The notes below the pieces were generated by a model. That model saw nothing but the letters and a program-made list of their open reading frames with translations, made no database searches and was not told the origin of the DNA. A stretch of DNA of 64,000 nucleotides from Amaurobius ferox. Its lineage: Eukaryota; Arthropoda; Arachnida; Araneae; Amaurobiidae. This document shows, one piece after another, positions 26,301 to 38,300 of this stretch. How positions within the stretch are numbered: the stretch's first letter is position 1; each line of letters starts with the position of its first letter. A program made the position numbers and the translations under genes. The stretch covers positions 2,128,501-2,192,500 of the forward strand of contig OX578149.1 of assembly GCA_951213105.1 (NCBI GenBank), written 5' to 3'.

Positions 26301-29300
26301 ACGATTCATCCATAATATTTGTAAAAGAAACATCACCATAAACCCCTCCCCATAACAGGCCCGGTCATTAAGCACCTAAATATACAGGCTGACGTAACAG
26401 CTGCCATCTTGACTACCCGTTGACGCGTTGTTTGTACACGGCGAAAAGAAGGTTACTTTCTCGTCCTCTCTCGGGATCTTGAGAAAATCAAGACGGAGCT
26501 GCGAAAAAAGGTGCTTTTGAACGCTCCTCTAGGAGCAAGAATAGGATAAAGATGACGGGACTCTGGAACCCAATTCAACGTTGCATGTATATTTGATAAA
26601 AATGTAAATATTCATATATTCATGAGGTCGTATTTTCAGATGAAAAGCAAAGTGGAGCATTCACAAGCTCTGGACAAACGAGGCTTCGAATAGGTTCTGT
26701 AAGTTCGTGACAAACATTTTGTGCATCTATTGAATGCCTCTCGAACAAATAGGGTACACCATAAAATCCAACGATTGCTTCAGAAAAGAAATGGCACCAG
26801 TCATATGATAACCAAATACATGTGTTGCAGGATCATGGCCGATCGAATGAAAGCCAGTGCAACGTACATTTTTGTAAATTTATTATTCTAACTCTGCACT
26901 GAAACTAGATACAGAAAGGTGCCCATGACGAGGTGACTGAATGTCCTATAACGGATTTGCTTTAGGTAATTAGAGCAATCAACATAATACTACATTACCC
27001 ACAACGTTTTATACAAACTCATAAACTCTAAAGACTCATAAACACTAAGGAATAGAAGACTTGGATGCAACTCGATACATGCGGTCACTTCTGTACGTTC
27101 TCCTAAGAATTCAGAGAATCGAGAGATGGCCTCGACATATCTCCCAGCTGACTAGATTTTTAATAGGGCTAATGTTGCATTTATTAAAAGTGTCATGAAT
27201 TAATGTCACTTTGAGCATTTTTCTAATTTAGAACTGGATGAGGAGCAAATCATTCAGCAGTATTTCATTTATTCCACAAACATTTTTGAGAGTGCAGTCA
27301 GCAAGGATGTCCGCCCCAACCGAAGGCATACGGTAGCAGCGAACCATCGGTGCGACAACAACCTGAGACACCAGCAGTGTTCGAATCCTGTGCAACCAAG
27401 CATGGCCACTGCGGCTCAAAGAAGAGTGCAGAGCAGCCACCGCAACCTGCAATCAGTCGTATTTCATCCCCCGACAACTTTCACAGGTCAAAAGCAATTA
27501 CAACAATAGACATCCTTAAAGCACAGAATACAAATAAGAAAATACGCTTTATTCGTTCGCTCTCATTAGAGAATAATGGCACTGTTATTTCTCTACCATG
27601 ATAAGTTTCAGAATTCAAATCTCCGCTACTTTCCAACGACATTCCATGTATCAATACCCCCACTCCCAGGGATTTTTCTAAGGAAAATTTCGCACTGCAC
27701 AAGTGAACACTATTGGCAAAACATAAATTTCGAGGGGGGAAGAAAGTCCAGGTGAAAGTTCATCACTTAGAAAATTTCAAAGTTTCAAATATACCAATTT
27801 GAGTGAATTTATAAAATATCCTAAATGGAGAAGTGTAACCGCCCTTTTTTAGATAGCTCGACCATGAAATCTAACAAGGAACCTCAACTTTTGTCCCGGC
27901 TAGTTTCAGCTGGAATTGGGTGGAAACGGTAGGTACTGGCGAGGAACTAATGACCCTGAAATATCTCTTGAACCGAGCGTGGAGATCCGTAGAAAAAAAA
28001 ATCCCAAAGTTTACATGGGGAAATTTTCTTCTTCTCTTTTTACTACTCTGAACACATTTAAATGTACATTTATGGCTGGTACAAAACTAATTAATGGAAG
28101 TCATTATGCTAATAATGTATATAATAATGTATATATTTTCTGTAGATCAAAATGGTGAGGATACACCCTATAAATGTTATTAATCTGTTACGTGAAGAGT
28201 ACAACATCACTGATGAGAGGCAATTGCCACCAGCTAATGGCCACGAAACAGAGTTAAAGGAACTTATAAACATAAACATACCACATGTACGTTTGTTTCT
28301 GCTTAATCACACACACTATCTAAATACACATATTATACTTCAAATACGAACTACCAAACAGGCTAATCCATGTCAACTTCGGGATTTTTTTTTTCTACGG
28401 ATCTCCACGCTCAATTCAAGAGATATTTCAGGGGCATCAGTTTCTCGCTAGCACTTACCGTTTCCCACCCAATTCCAGCTGGACCTATCCGGAACAAAAG
28501 TTGAGATTCCCTTGCAAGATCTAATGCAGAATTGTTCAACTAGCGGCCACTGAGTAAGGATTTTAAATTTTATTAATTTAAAAGACTAATTTAAAAAATA
28601 GACAAATATTTATACTTCATGAAATCGTAACTGCAATAAAATGGTAGGCATAAATATTACTGAAATTATTTTTAACGGTAGCAAATTTATCTTGATCGAA
28701 AAATTATCTTTGTATTTTATAGAAGTTAAACAGCGTTGTATGAAATGTAAAAAGTCAAAAGAAGAAAAATATTAAATAAATGTGTTTAGGTCATCTTTTA
28801 GATGAATTATTAATTCATTGACTCTAAATATACGATATACTTTTCAATAAACAACAAGTAAATACAAAAACTTTGCATTGGGGATAAAAGTTTATATTCC
28901 TAATTCGCCCTGAACAGCTTCAATGAAGAAAAATAATAAGAAATCAAGTTGATTAATGATTAAATGGTTGATATTAGAAACCTTGCCGTATTTAACTTTT
29001 CATTATTACATATTAAGTATTTCTAAATATCGGACTCATTTCAACTATAAAAAAATGGATGCCCGTTGTATTGGGATTTTTGCGAGTCAGTTCGCAAAAA
29101 ATGCCCGTTCTATTCTTCGAGGATACGCCCAATTTTAATAGATTAAAATGTTCTACTACATTTATCTGTGAACCGAATTTCCGCTGCCTGGGACGTAGAA
29201 AAGAGTATGTTAGAAACGCCATCCAAAAAGCTGAATTTGACAGACAATCACACAACAGTTCAATTTTAATAAATGACCATTCAAATAAACAAATGAAATT

Positions 29301-32300
29301 ATTATGATATACACTCATTGCCATAAAAATTTGCGCACCAAGAAATACTTCTCAGAATCGAACGAAATTTTATATATGTGAGTGCAATGTTGATAGAAGT
29401 AAGCGATACAAAATCAAAGCAATAGGATCATTTCTTACAGGAAAAATTACAAATGAATGGAGGTTCTAGTACCCTGTTGGGCCACCTCTAGCATGAATAC
29501 ACGATGCGATACGGGCAGGCATGGAGGCCTACAGGTCCCGTATGGTGTCCTGCGTCATCTCATCCTACAGTTGTTGTAAGGTCGCCTCTAGTTCGACCAA
29601 ACTCGCAAGCTGTCTAACTTGCCGTCCCAAGTGATCCCAGACATGCTCGATCGGTGACAAATCTGGGAATCGGGCAGGCCAGGGAAGGATGGTAGTGTGG
29701 CGGAGGCATACCTGTGACGCCCTTGCTGTGTGTGGCCAAGCGTTGTCCTGTTCAAAAATGCTTCCTGGGAGCAGGGCCGATCCTAGAGTGTCGGCCGCCC
29801 GCGTGCAAAGACCTATGTGCCGCCCCTCTAGAGAATTTTTCATATTTTGACTAATACTTAACGTTGACGTTATAAATTCATCTACCTGTATAAGAGTAAA
29901 ATGTAAAACATTAATAAAAATGCAAATAAAATTTGAAGTGCAAAACTTTATTTTTGGGCCAGCTAATAGGTTATAATAGCGACAAAATACTTTAACAAAA
30001 TATTAAACAAACAAAAATATTACCTTTAAAATAAAAATAGACATTTTATAATTAGAAATGCAAAACAACAGTATTTACTCAGAAAATATAATCTAATAAA
30101 AAAAAAAGTACTAAATCATAAATCTCGTGAAACGAAAAGTATATAAATCAGTCCTTCTACAAAGACTACCTAATAATTAACTATAAAATAACTTTTCTGG
30201 TTTTCTGAGAAGTAAATTTGTCAATAATTTCGGTGAAATCAATTTTTTCAGAGATTTCGGATTCAATAGAGATGATGCCCAAATCTGAAAGCCTTTCTTC
30301 TGTCATATTATTTCTCAAGTAATTTTAATAATTTTTAATTTACTGAAACTTCTTTCACCTTCTGCCACAGAAACAGGTAAGGTTAAAAAATTCTTATTGC
30401 TAGAGCAAAATTTGGAAAACAGGGAATGAGATCATTTTTGACTATAATTTCTAATATCTCAATTGGCTGTTTTTTACCTGGAAAAATATCTTTGAATGAA
30501 GTTATTGTCGCATGGTAAACCCATGATCCAATATTTTCGGGGATGCGATCTAGAGTTTACGTATTTATTTTGGGGGTCAGCCTTTTCGTTGGCCAGCTGC
30601 ACTCGAAATAGAAAACAGGAAGTCGGTTAGTGTTCTTTAGGTATCATATTTTTACCGAAAGATTTAACGTTTGTCCGTTTACGGGCGGATCATAGGTCTG
30701 GCGGGCTATTTGAATTAGTGCCCGAAAGCATATCAGTTTCGCAGGGGCCTGAGAAGGGGCTTTTTTGTTTCTGGAGGTCTAAAGTCAATGGCGATGCTTT
30801 GGGGTCGAGGGATTAAGACCCAGAATCCAATGAGATAGTTGTATTTGCCTCAGGGGCGTGTTTTAAAATCTTGGAGAGAGAGAGTTTTCAGAAATTTGAA
30901 AAAAGGAGCGAGGAGAATGAACTAGGACTCGAAGGCGAAAAGAGCCCCTTTTTAAGTACGTTGGATCCTGAAGGATGAGAGACCGCAACTCGGCCAGTGA
31001 TGTTGGTGAGTTACCCATTTGGGACTTTTTGCCAACCTCTTTTTTGTTCGACCTCTCTCTCCGTGTTAAGGATGATTAATTATATCATAGCGATGTTTTT
31101 ATCTTAATTTTTATTTACCATTTTTTCCAGTTTAGTCTGTGAGACTATATACACTTTTGTATTATTTATTTTAAATTGGTATACATTCCATTTTGAATAT
31201 GGGGAGTGGTCTTTTAAATATTTTGAATCAATGTTATGTAAATATTTATATAGTGTAAATAAATTAATGTTTTATATATACACACGGCCATTTTCTTCTT
31301 CTCGCTCTAACAGGGCGTGTCCTAAAAGAAGTAGCTACCTTAGGACAGTTATTTCATTAAAGGGTTGTATACCGTCTAAATCTTTCACAATGCTTCCTTC
31401 CTTCTGTACCTGTAACTTAATATCTAAGTCCATGCAGGCTTTCATGAGATCATCATTAGAAATGTTATGAAACTCATACAGAAAGCAGAATATTGAATGG
31501 CACTCAGATAATAAGGTAAATCTTCGATTTACCGAAGAGATCGCGTGATCAAGAATTGCAAAATAGAAAGCAGTCTTGAATTGCTGGAAGGGATTTGAAA
31601 CTGGTTCATCACTGCCCTCGTAATCAATTAAACGGACCTTTTTCCTGAGCTTCGACATGGGAAATTTGGGATCAATACCTAAATCTCTAGAAAGTGTTGT
31701 GGCTGAATCGACAAATATTTTAAAATTATCGTCAGATCTTTGGGAAACTAAATATTTTTTAAGATTATCTAAGCCTTCAATGTATTCCGCGATGTTTAAT
31801 TTAGGATTTTGAAGCATTTTACTCAATACATCAATTCTTGATAATAAATCATCCCAAATTAAAATTGAACACAAAAATTTAAACGTTTCAAGACTTTTAA
31901 TTATTGATTCAGCACCCATTTTTGTTTCCGTGTCTCAGGTGGTATCTTCAATTAAGGCATTTAATGCGGTAATAATGTTTTTTAAGTCTTGTTTTAGAGG
32001 TCTAATAGCATTGATACGACTTTCCCACCTTGTTTCACTTGATGGCTTTAAAGTTAGACTTTTCACGTGTTTTTTTAGTAAATCCCATCGATATGAGGAC
32101 GTAGAAAAGTAATTATATACCTCTTGTACCATATAAAAAAACAGAAATTTCACCACTGGAGCTGGCAGCGTCATCGACGACGAGATTTAATGCATGAGCC
32201 GCACACGGCACGTATAATGCTCTAGGATTGATATGGAGAATCCGTTTCTGAAGCCCTATATTTTTCCCCTTCATGTTCGATCCATTGTCGTAGCCCTGAC

Positions 32301-35300
32301 CCCGTATATCTTTAATTTCGAGCTGCAGACTAGGTAATAGCTTCTCTAATAGAAAATTGCACAGACCTTCTCCAGTGGTATTAGTTACTGGAAAAAATCC
32401 TAGAAAAAATTCTAAAATATCTACCTTACCATCAGTAGTGTTCACACATCTAATTACAAACATTATTTGTTCTGTGTGGCTAATATCTGGTGTAGAGTCG
32501 AGAATTATAGTGTAATATTTGGCTTTTTTGATAATGCGTGTTATCTCATTACGAATAGATTCGGCTAAAATATTACTTATTTCATTTTGAAAATGCTGCC
32601 CTAAGTAGTGTGGAATACGTGTTTTGTTATCTTTATTTACTGGCATTATTAAGGTGTTCTGAAATAACTGGATCAAATTTAGCCAACATCTCCACTGCCT
32701 TTAAAAAATTACCATTATCTCTATGATACAACTTCGTACTAGTTCCTCTGAATGCCAAATTTTGACTGGCTAAAAATTGTACTACAGCAATCATTCTTTC
32801 AATGATGGCGCGCCATCGCTTTTTCTCTCGATTTTAAACATTTTGTTTTTCCGCGTCAATAGTACAATTTTTTTCCAGCCTCGTCTTTATTTCGCACCAC
32901 GATCTTATAGTGTTTACGTGTTTTAGAGTATTTTCATGTTTATTAAGGTAATCCGAACAATGACGACAATCTGAAAAGCCAGTACTTACAAGTTGTGTTG
33001 AACTATCTTTACCAAACAATTTACATACAAAACAAAAAATACGATTTAGTTTTATGGAATATCAGAGCCACGTGCGATTTATTTTCTCCCCGTTCACTGA
33101 AGTTTTGTTATAATATAAACAGCTAAATTTTCTGCCACCCTCATCGACCGGAAATTTAAAATTTGCTACTTGTTTGGGACCATGTTCTACTAATAAATCA
33201 ATATTTTTTTCGTTAAAATGTTAGGCCAAGAATATTGCGTTACCTTCATTTTACTCTTGATAGTAATGCCCAAAAACTAGATAAATTGAAACCCGTTTTA
33301 GATGCATTAGTTTCAAAATTTAAATCTGTATACACTCTTGATAACTGATTTAAATCTATATACACTCCTGATTAACTGATAACTATTTTATTCAAGATAA
33401 GTTATTTTTAATACGCTAAAATTTTTAATATTTTGATAAAAGAAAATTTGAAAGAAAAATATACTTCAAATAGAAAATAAGAATTTCCTTTATTCCTGAA
33501 AATAGTAGAATGTTGTGTTGAACGGGTGATTTTTAGTGAATTTTTTTCGAGAGTTAGGCTTAGCGCAATAAAATTGCCGTCTCCTGGGAACAGTTCGAAA
33601 AAGAAGCGCTCCGTCCTTTGGGCCGCCGCAGTTCCGGAATGTCGCCGTCGCGAAAGGGTTAACTTTGCCGAAATAATTCAGCTCTAATCTACAAAGGAGA
33701 CCGCTAAAATAAAGTTTCTTTTGACCATTGATCTGCGAGCCGCGTGCCGACCGTGGTATAGATAAATAAGCCGCCGCACAGTGAAACGAAACATCCTTAG
33801 GCGTCTCAAAAATATGCCCCTTGGTTATTTTTTTAGATATAAATTTAAAATTTGGTATCCTTTTCTATGCCGTATTGCCGGCTGTGCCACGAATGTGTGT
33901 AAAGAGTAGACATTAATGGACAATGGACCAACACACTGTGCACTAACATTCTATTTTTCTTAAACTATGGGACTTATTTTGATTTTTCAATAACTATTTA
34001 AAATTCAGCATATTTATTCGACTTATTATAAGTTTTAAAAAATTTTGCTTGATTGATAGAACTATATGCGGCCTGCGGCCGCCCCATTATTTTGGCCGCC
34101 CGCGTGCGGTGCACGCGCTGCACACCTGCTAGGATCGGCCCTGCCTGGGAGCCATGACATGAGTGGTAATACACGTAGCTGAAAGATGTCATGAACGTAC
34201 CGCTGATCTGTCATGGTTCCGTGGATCAATATTAGAGGTGACCGGGTGTCGTATGCGACGGCACCCCATACCATCACACCAGCTGTGGGAGCGGTGTACC
34301 GCTATAAAGCGAAGGCAGGATTGAGGCGTTCACCAAGGAGGTCTCCACACACGTACACGGTTGTCATCCCTGCCCAAATTGAATCTCGATTCGTCGCTGA
34401 AGACGACTTAGTTCCCTTCGCTTGCGGTCCAATCCCATTGAGCGCGACCAAACGGAGGTGACGGTGGGTGGGTGTCATTGGCAGACCCCGTAATGAACGT
34501 CGCAATACCAAATGTCCTTCAGCCAGGCGCCTTGCGATGGTACGGACAGACACAGGGACCCGTAATGAAGGTGCTGTCTGTATCTGGATGGCGGACAATG
34601 ATACAGTTGGCGCTGTACGTGCGTGTCGGGTGATGTGACGGTCTTCTTGCCTATTGGTCTACCTACGGCGACCTGAGCCTGGCCGCCGTGTATGCGACCT
34701 CTTTCTTGTCCACTGGTCCCAACACCTCCTCACAGTAAAGTCAGAACGGACTAGGTAGTTTGCTACTGGCCGAGCTGACCACCCGGCTTCCATCATTCCG
34801 ATTATTTTTCCCCTCTCGAACTCTGACAACTGATAATATTGTCTTCGATGGCGGCGTAACGGCATCCCTAATGAAAAAGCGTTCCTCTACAACAGATTTA
34901 AGTGTAGGCAAAAAGCCTCTACGTAAACATTTTTCGGCGTCAGAGAGGACGAAGTTTAACGCCCTCTAGTGGCATTACGCAATGTGCAATCACGCTGTAT
35001 TTCTAATCAGTTGCATATCTGCCTGACACGTACCTTCATGCCAAGTTTCGTTACGATTCCACAATTACTTCGTGCACAAAATTTTATGGCAATGAGTATA
35101 TGTATATATATATATATATATATAGTTCAATTTTTTTAACTAGATACCATTTTTTCACACATTCCAATTTCACACTTTCTTTTAGTAGTGCACAAATTGT
35201 GTGCTACTGCACGTGAAAAAACTGCCCACTTCTATGCCTCTAAAACTTGGGCCAGCGTTTGGGCGACTAGAGTATTTGTCTTGCAACCTGTAAATGAAAT

Positions 35301-38300
35301 AGATCAAAGGAATAGAAAAAAATAGGAATATTTTTCGGTCACCTTCCTCTGAGATTGGGTTTGTGGCTGCATCGGAGTACCGCCCATGACGACCCCCGGT
35401 TGTTGCTGCACCAAGGAGCCAGTCACGGTCTGTTGCTGTTGCATATCCTGTATCATCACTTGCTGCTGTTGTTGGGTTTGGATCTGCTGTTGTTGCATTT
35501 GCTGCTGCAGTTGTTGCTGCTGCTGTTGAATCACTTGTTGCTGCTGCTGGATCATCAGCTGTTGCTGCTGAAGCTGGAACTGGTGTTGCTGCACGAGATT
35601 CTGGTTCTGGTCCATCTCCGTGCCACCTCGAAAGAAAGCAAACTAAGCTTACGATTGTTTTGACAACGGTAAAAATGAATTCGTTCGTTTATTTTACTGT
35701 TCCCCTATACATCTACGTACTAGTCTTTCGACTAGACACTTATTTCGTTCTTTTGCCTGAAAAATATCCCGCTATTCAATGAAATACAAAGAAAGCCATT
35801 CTGACATTCCATTTCAAACTGCTTAAAACAAGACTATTCATCGGAAAGGTCAAAAGTATACTCGACTCGTGTTAACGTACTATGTATGAAATGTACTAAA
35901 ATATGGAGTCACATTGGTAAGAAAATGTATATTAGCGAATTTTTACACAATGATATCATTTTATGTACAAGATGCGATATTTTATAAAACATTACGCATA
36001 TAACTGAATGGAACAAAAGTAGAGCCATTCATAAAACCAATGCTCATTTTGTTCTGCTCATTTTGTCATATTTTATTAAAAAAATCCAGTCTAATGGATC
36101 CGAAATGGTTTTGCGTGAATAACGGTTTGTAAGATATAACTCCAAAAAATTTAAGTTTATTCGATTTTTATCAGACTCATTTGTTTCCTTTACAAGCTTT
36201 AAAAACACTACAAGTTACTGGCTAATTGTTTATAACTAACTAGCACTTTTATTTTTCGCCCGGATTTCGTCTGCATTCTCCGACTTGACTCACTTGCTAG
36301 ACGGTATATAAATTAAACTGATACAATATATCTGACGAGATTTTACATTCAAGTTAATCTATTAACTTCTCTGGCGGCACATAAATACGTACATTTTCAT
36401 CTATTCTGTTCCAATTTCGTCCAGGATTTTGAGAATAGAATCCCTAAGTGCATTTAACCTTCCAATTAAAAATATATATTCCGTGTTTATCCACCAGGAG
36501 TATGTCAAGAGATGAGCTGCAACAATCGTGACATTTTAAATAGAACAGCTTTCCCATCCTTTTGAAAATACTAACATATTGAAGCGATAAACACTCTTTC
36601 TGAAATGAAGGGCTCAAACCAACATACAATTCTAACAACGCTCGTGTAGGGCTACACATTCTTGCTAGCACTCTACATAACTGGCACTTTTAGTTTTTGA
36701 AATGAAAAAAGGAGCCTTTTTCAATTTTCTGCCCTTTACTTCCCTTTTATTGTTAAAAATGTTCATCTATTAGGTTTGGGGGTCTGTTTCACATCCCAAA
36801 TCATAGATGCTATTCCCATCCAAAATATTCTAAATAGGATATTAAAAAAAAGAGATCTCTTCAATGAGAGCGTCTCAAGACAAAAGTGCGTCCACACTGT
36901 ATTCCAGTCAGAGCTTAAGCATCCATGTAGATAGAAAAGCACAAGAAAAAAGTTATGCGGTACACAAACATGAATCAGATTCGAATCCATTTTGTTTTAA
37001 ACTGCGATGAAGAGCCACGGTTCTAAAAATAGGATTTGAAAATAAAGAAAATGGGATATCTAAAATGGACATGCATTTTTAGAGAAAACACTTTCAGTGA
37101 AGGATCGAAACGGATCATTAAATGTTTAGAATATGGACCCGATTTCATTTCCATTTTTATCTGTTAGGTGATAGAATGAGAAAAAGGGTTTGGTATAAAA
37201 AATAAAAATCATGTGGTAAGACCAACACAGGACGTCCCATGCATAATGCTCGTCTAGTCAGAAACATCAGCTGACTATTTAAATGCGACATATACTAATC
37301 TATATATTAAGAGTCAATACGAAGCAACGTATATCATTTAAAAGTTCAGAATCCCAAAAAGAAATACCTTCAAGCGAAAAAGCAAAACAAACTGGAGTTT
37401 GGACACTATTTTATTACACGTCGAAACATTTCACATATTCGTAATAACTGTTAGTACAGTGTATAGAAGATCTCTGTTGTGTTGTTTCTTATCCCACTTG
37501 ACTGACAGCAACATCAGATCAAGTCCATGAACCCGTGAGTCTTCAAAAGATGAAGAACTACTGCAGGACTGGAGTACAGCTGACTCCTCTGGCATCCAAT
37601 ACATGTCGAGGCATGGGCAGGAGAGGCCTGAGCCAAATTGCACTTCGGGCAAAGGGGATAAACCCTAGAACCCAACACATGCCGAAGAGCAGCCGTTGCG
37701 GAGGCTGGCCAGAGCCGTCTGTTCCCCCCTACTGCCTGCCCCAATCAAAGCAGCACCAAGACGGCTACAATCATGCCACTCATGCACGGGGACCTTTCTT
37801 CAAGTGGAGTTGATTTCAAGTTTGACTCGTGAGGCAAGTTCCGAGAAAGAATGACAGCCACCGTCAATGGAACTCCTAAGGCTGCCCTCCTTGGCCAGAC
37901 CATCTGCAACCTCATTACCGTAAATGTCTACGTGAGATGGCACCCATTGAAAAAATATCCTATTCTGGACAGACGAGTAACCCAAATGCTGAACAATATT
38001 CACTGTCGTTCCGTCACCATGCCTCCACCATTCAGCCAGAAGATCCCTACAATGTATAATAATAGAACCCAAAATTAAAGTTCGAAGTTTAACGCATTTG
38101 GGACATCCTAGGACATGAATTCACTATTTTTTGTGTACCTCTACTATGTTGTATAAAAAATATGGATCTGACTTTCATGAAATTTGGAAGACTGGTATGC
38201 GTCACGTAAAAATCAATAAAATAAAATGGATTTTTTTCTTTCAGATATAACAATAATGATAAATATGCTAATTAAATGCTTGTCTTTTATGTCCAATTGG

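Larger units (their letters stand above)
29311..35098 (-). mobile_element. Tc1-type transposon, split by a hAT insertion
   Basis: Inverted ends match closely: ACTCATTGCCATAAAAATTTG near 29313 and the inverse of CAAAATTTTATGGCAATGAGT near 35077-35097, next to TA. Minus-strand transposase pieces are in order: N-terminal helix-turn-helix (LSEFERGKIIGMMEAG, 34865-34659), middle part (SVRTIARRLAEGHLVLRRSL, 34598-34302), MVWGAVAYDTRSPLILIHG (34277-34210), then after the hAT insertion IFEQDNAWPHTARASQV and SPIEHVWDHLGRQVRQL (29765-29565). The D-N-A-x-P-H and P-I-E-H catalytic regions are kept. Removing the insertion and one duplication copy would bring the halves together. Small frame breaks indicate it is inactive. 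Confidence 0.93.

Noticed and set aside
35355..35663. Leu-rich plus-strand frame
   Set aside because: Pure shadow of the Gln codons of exon D.
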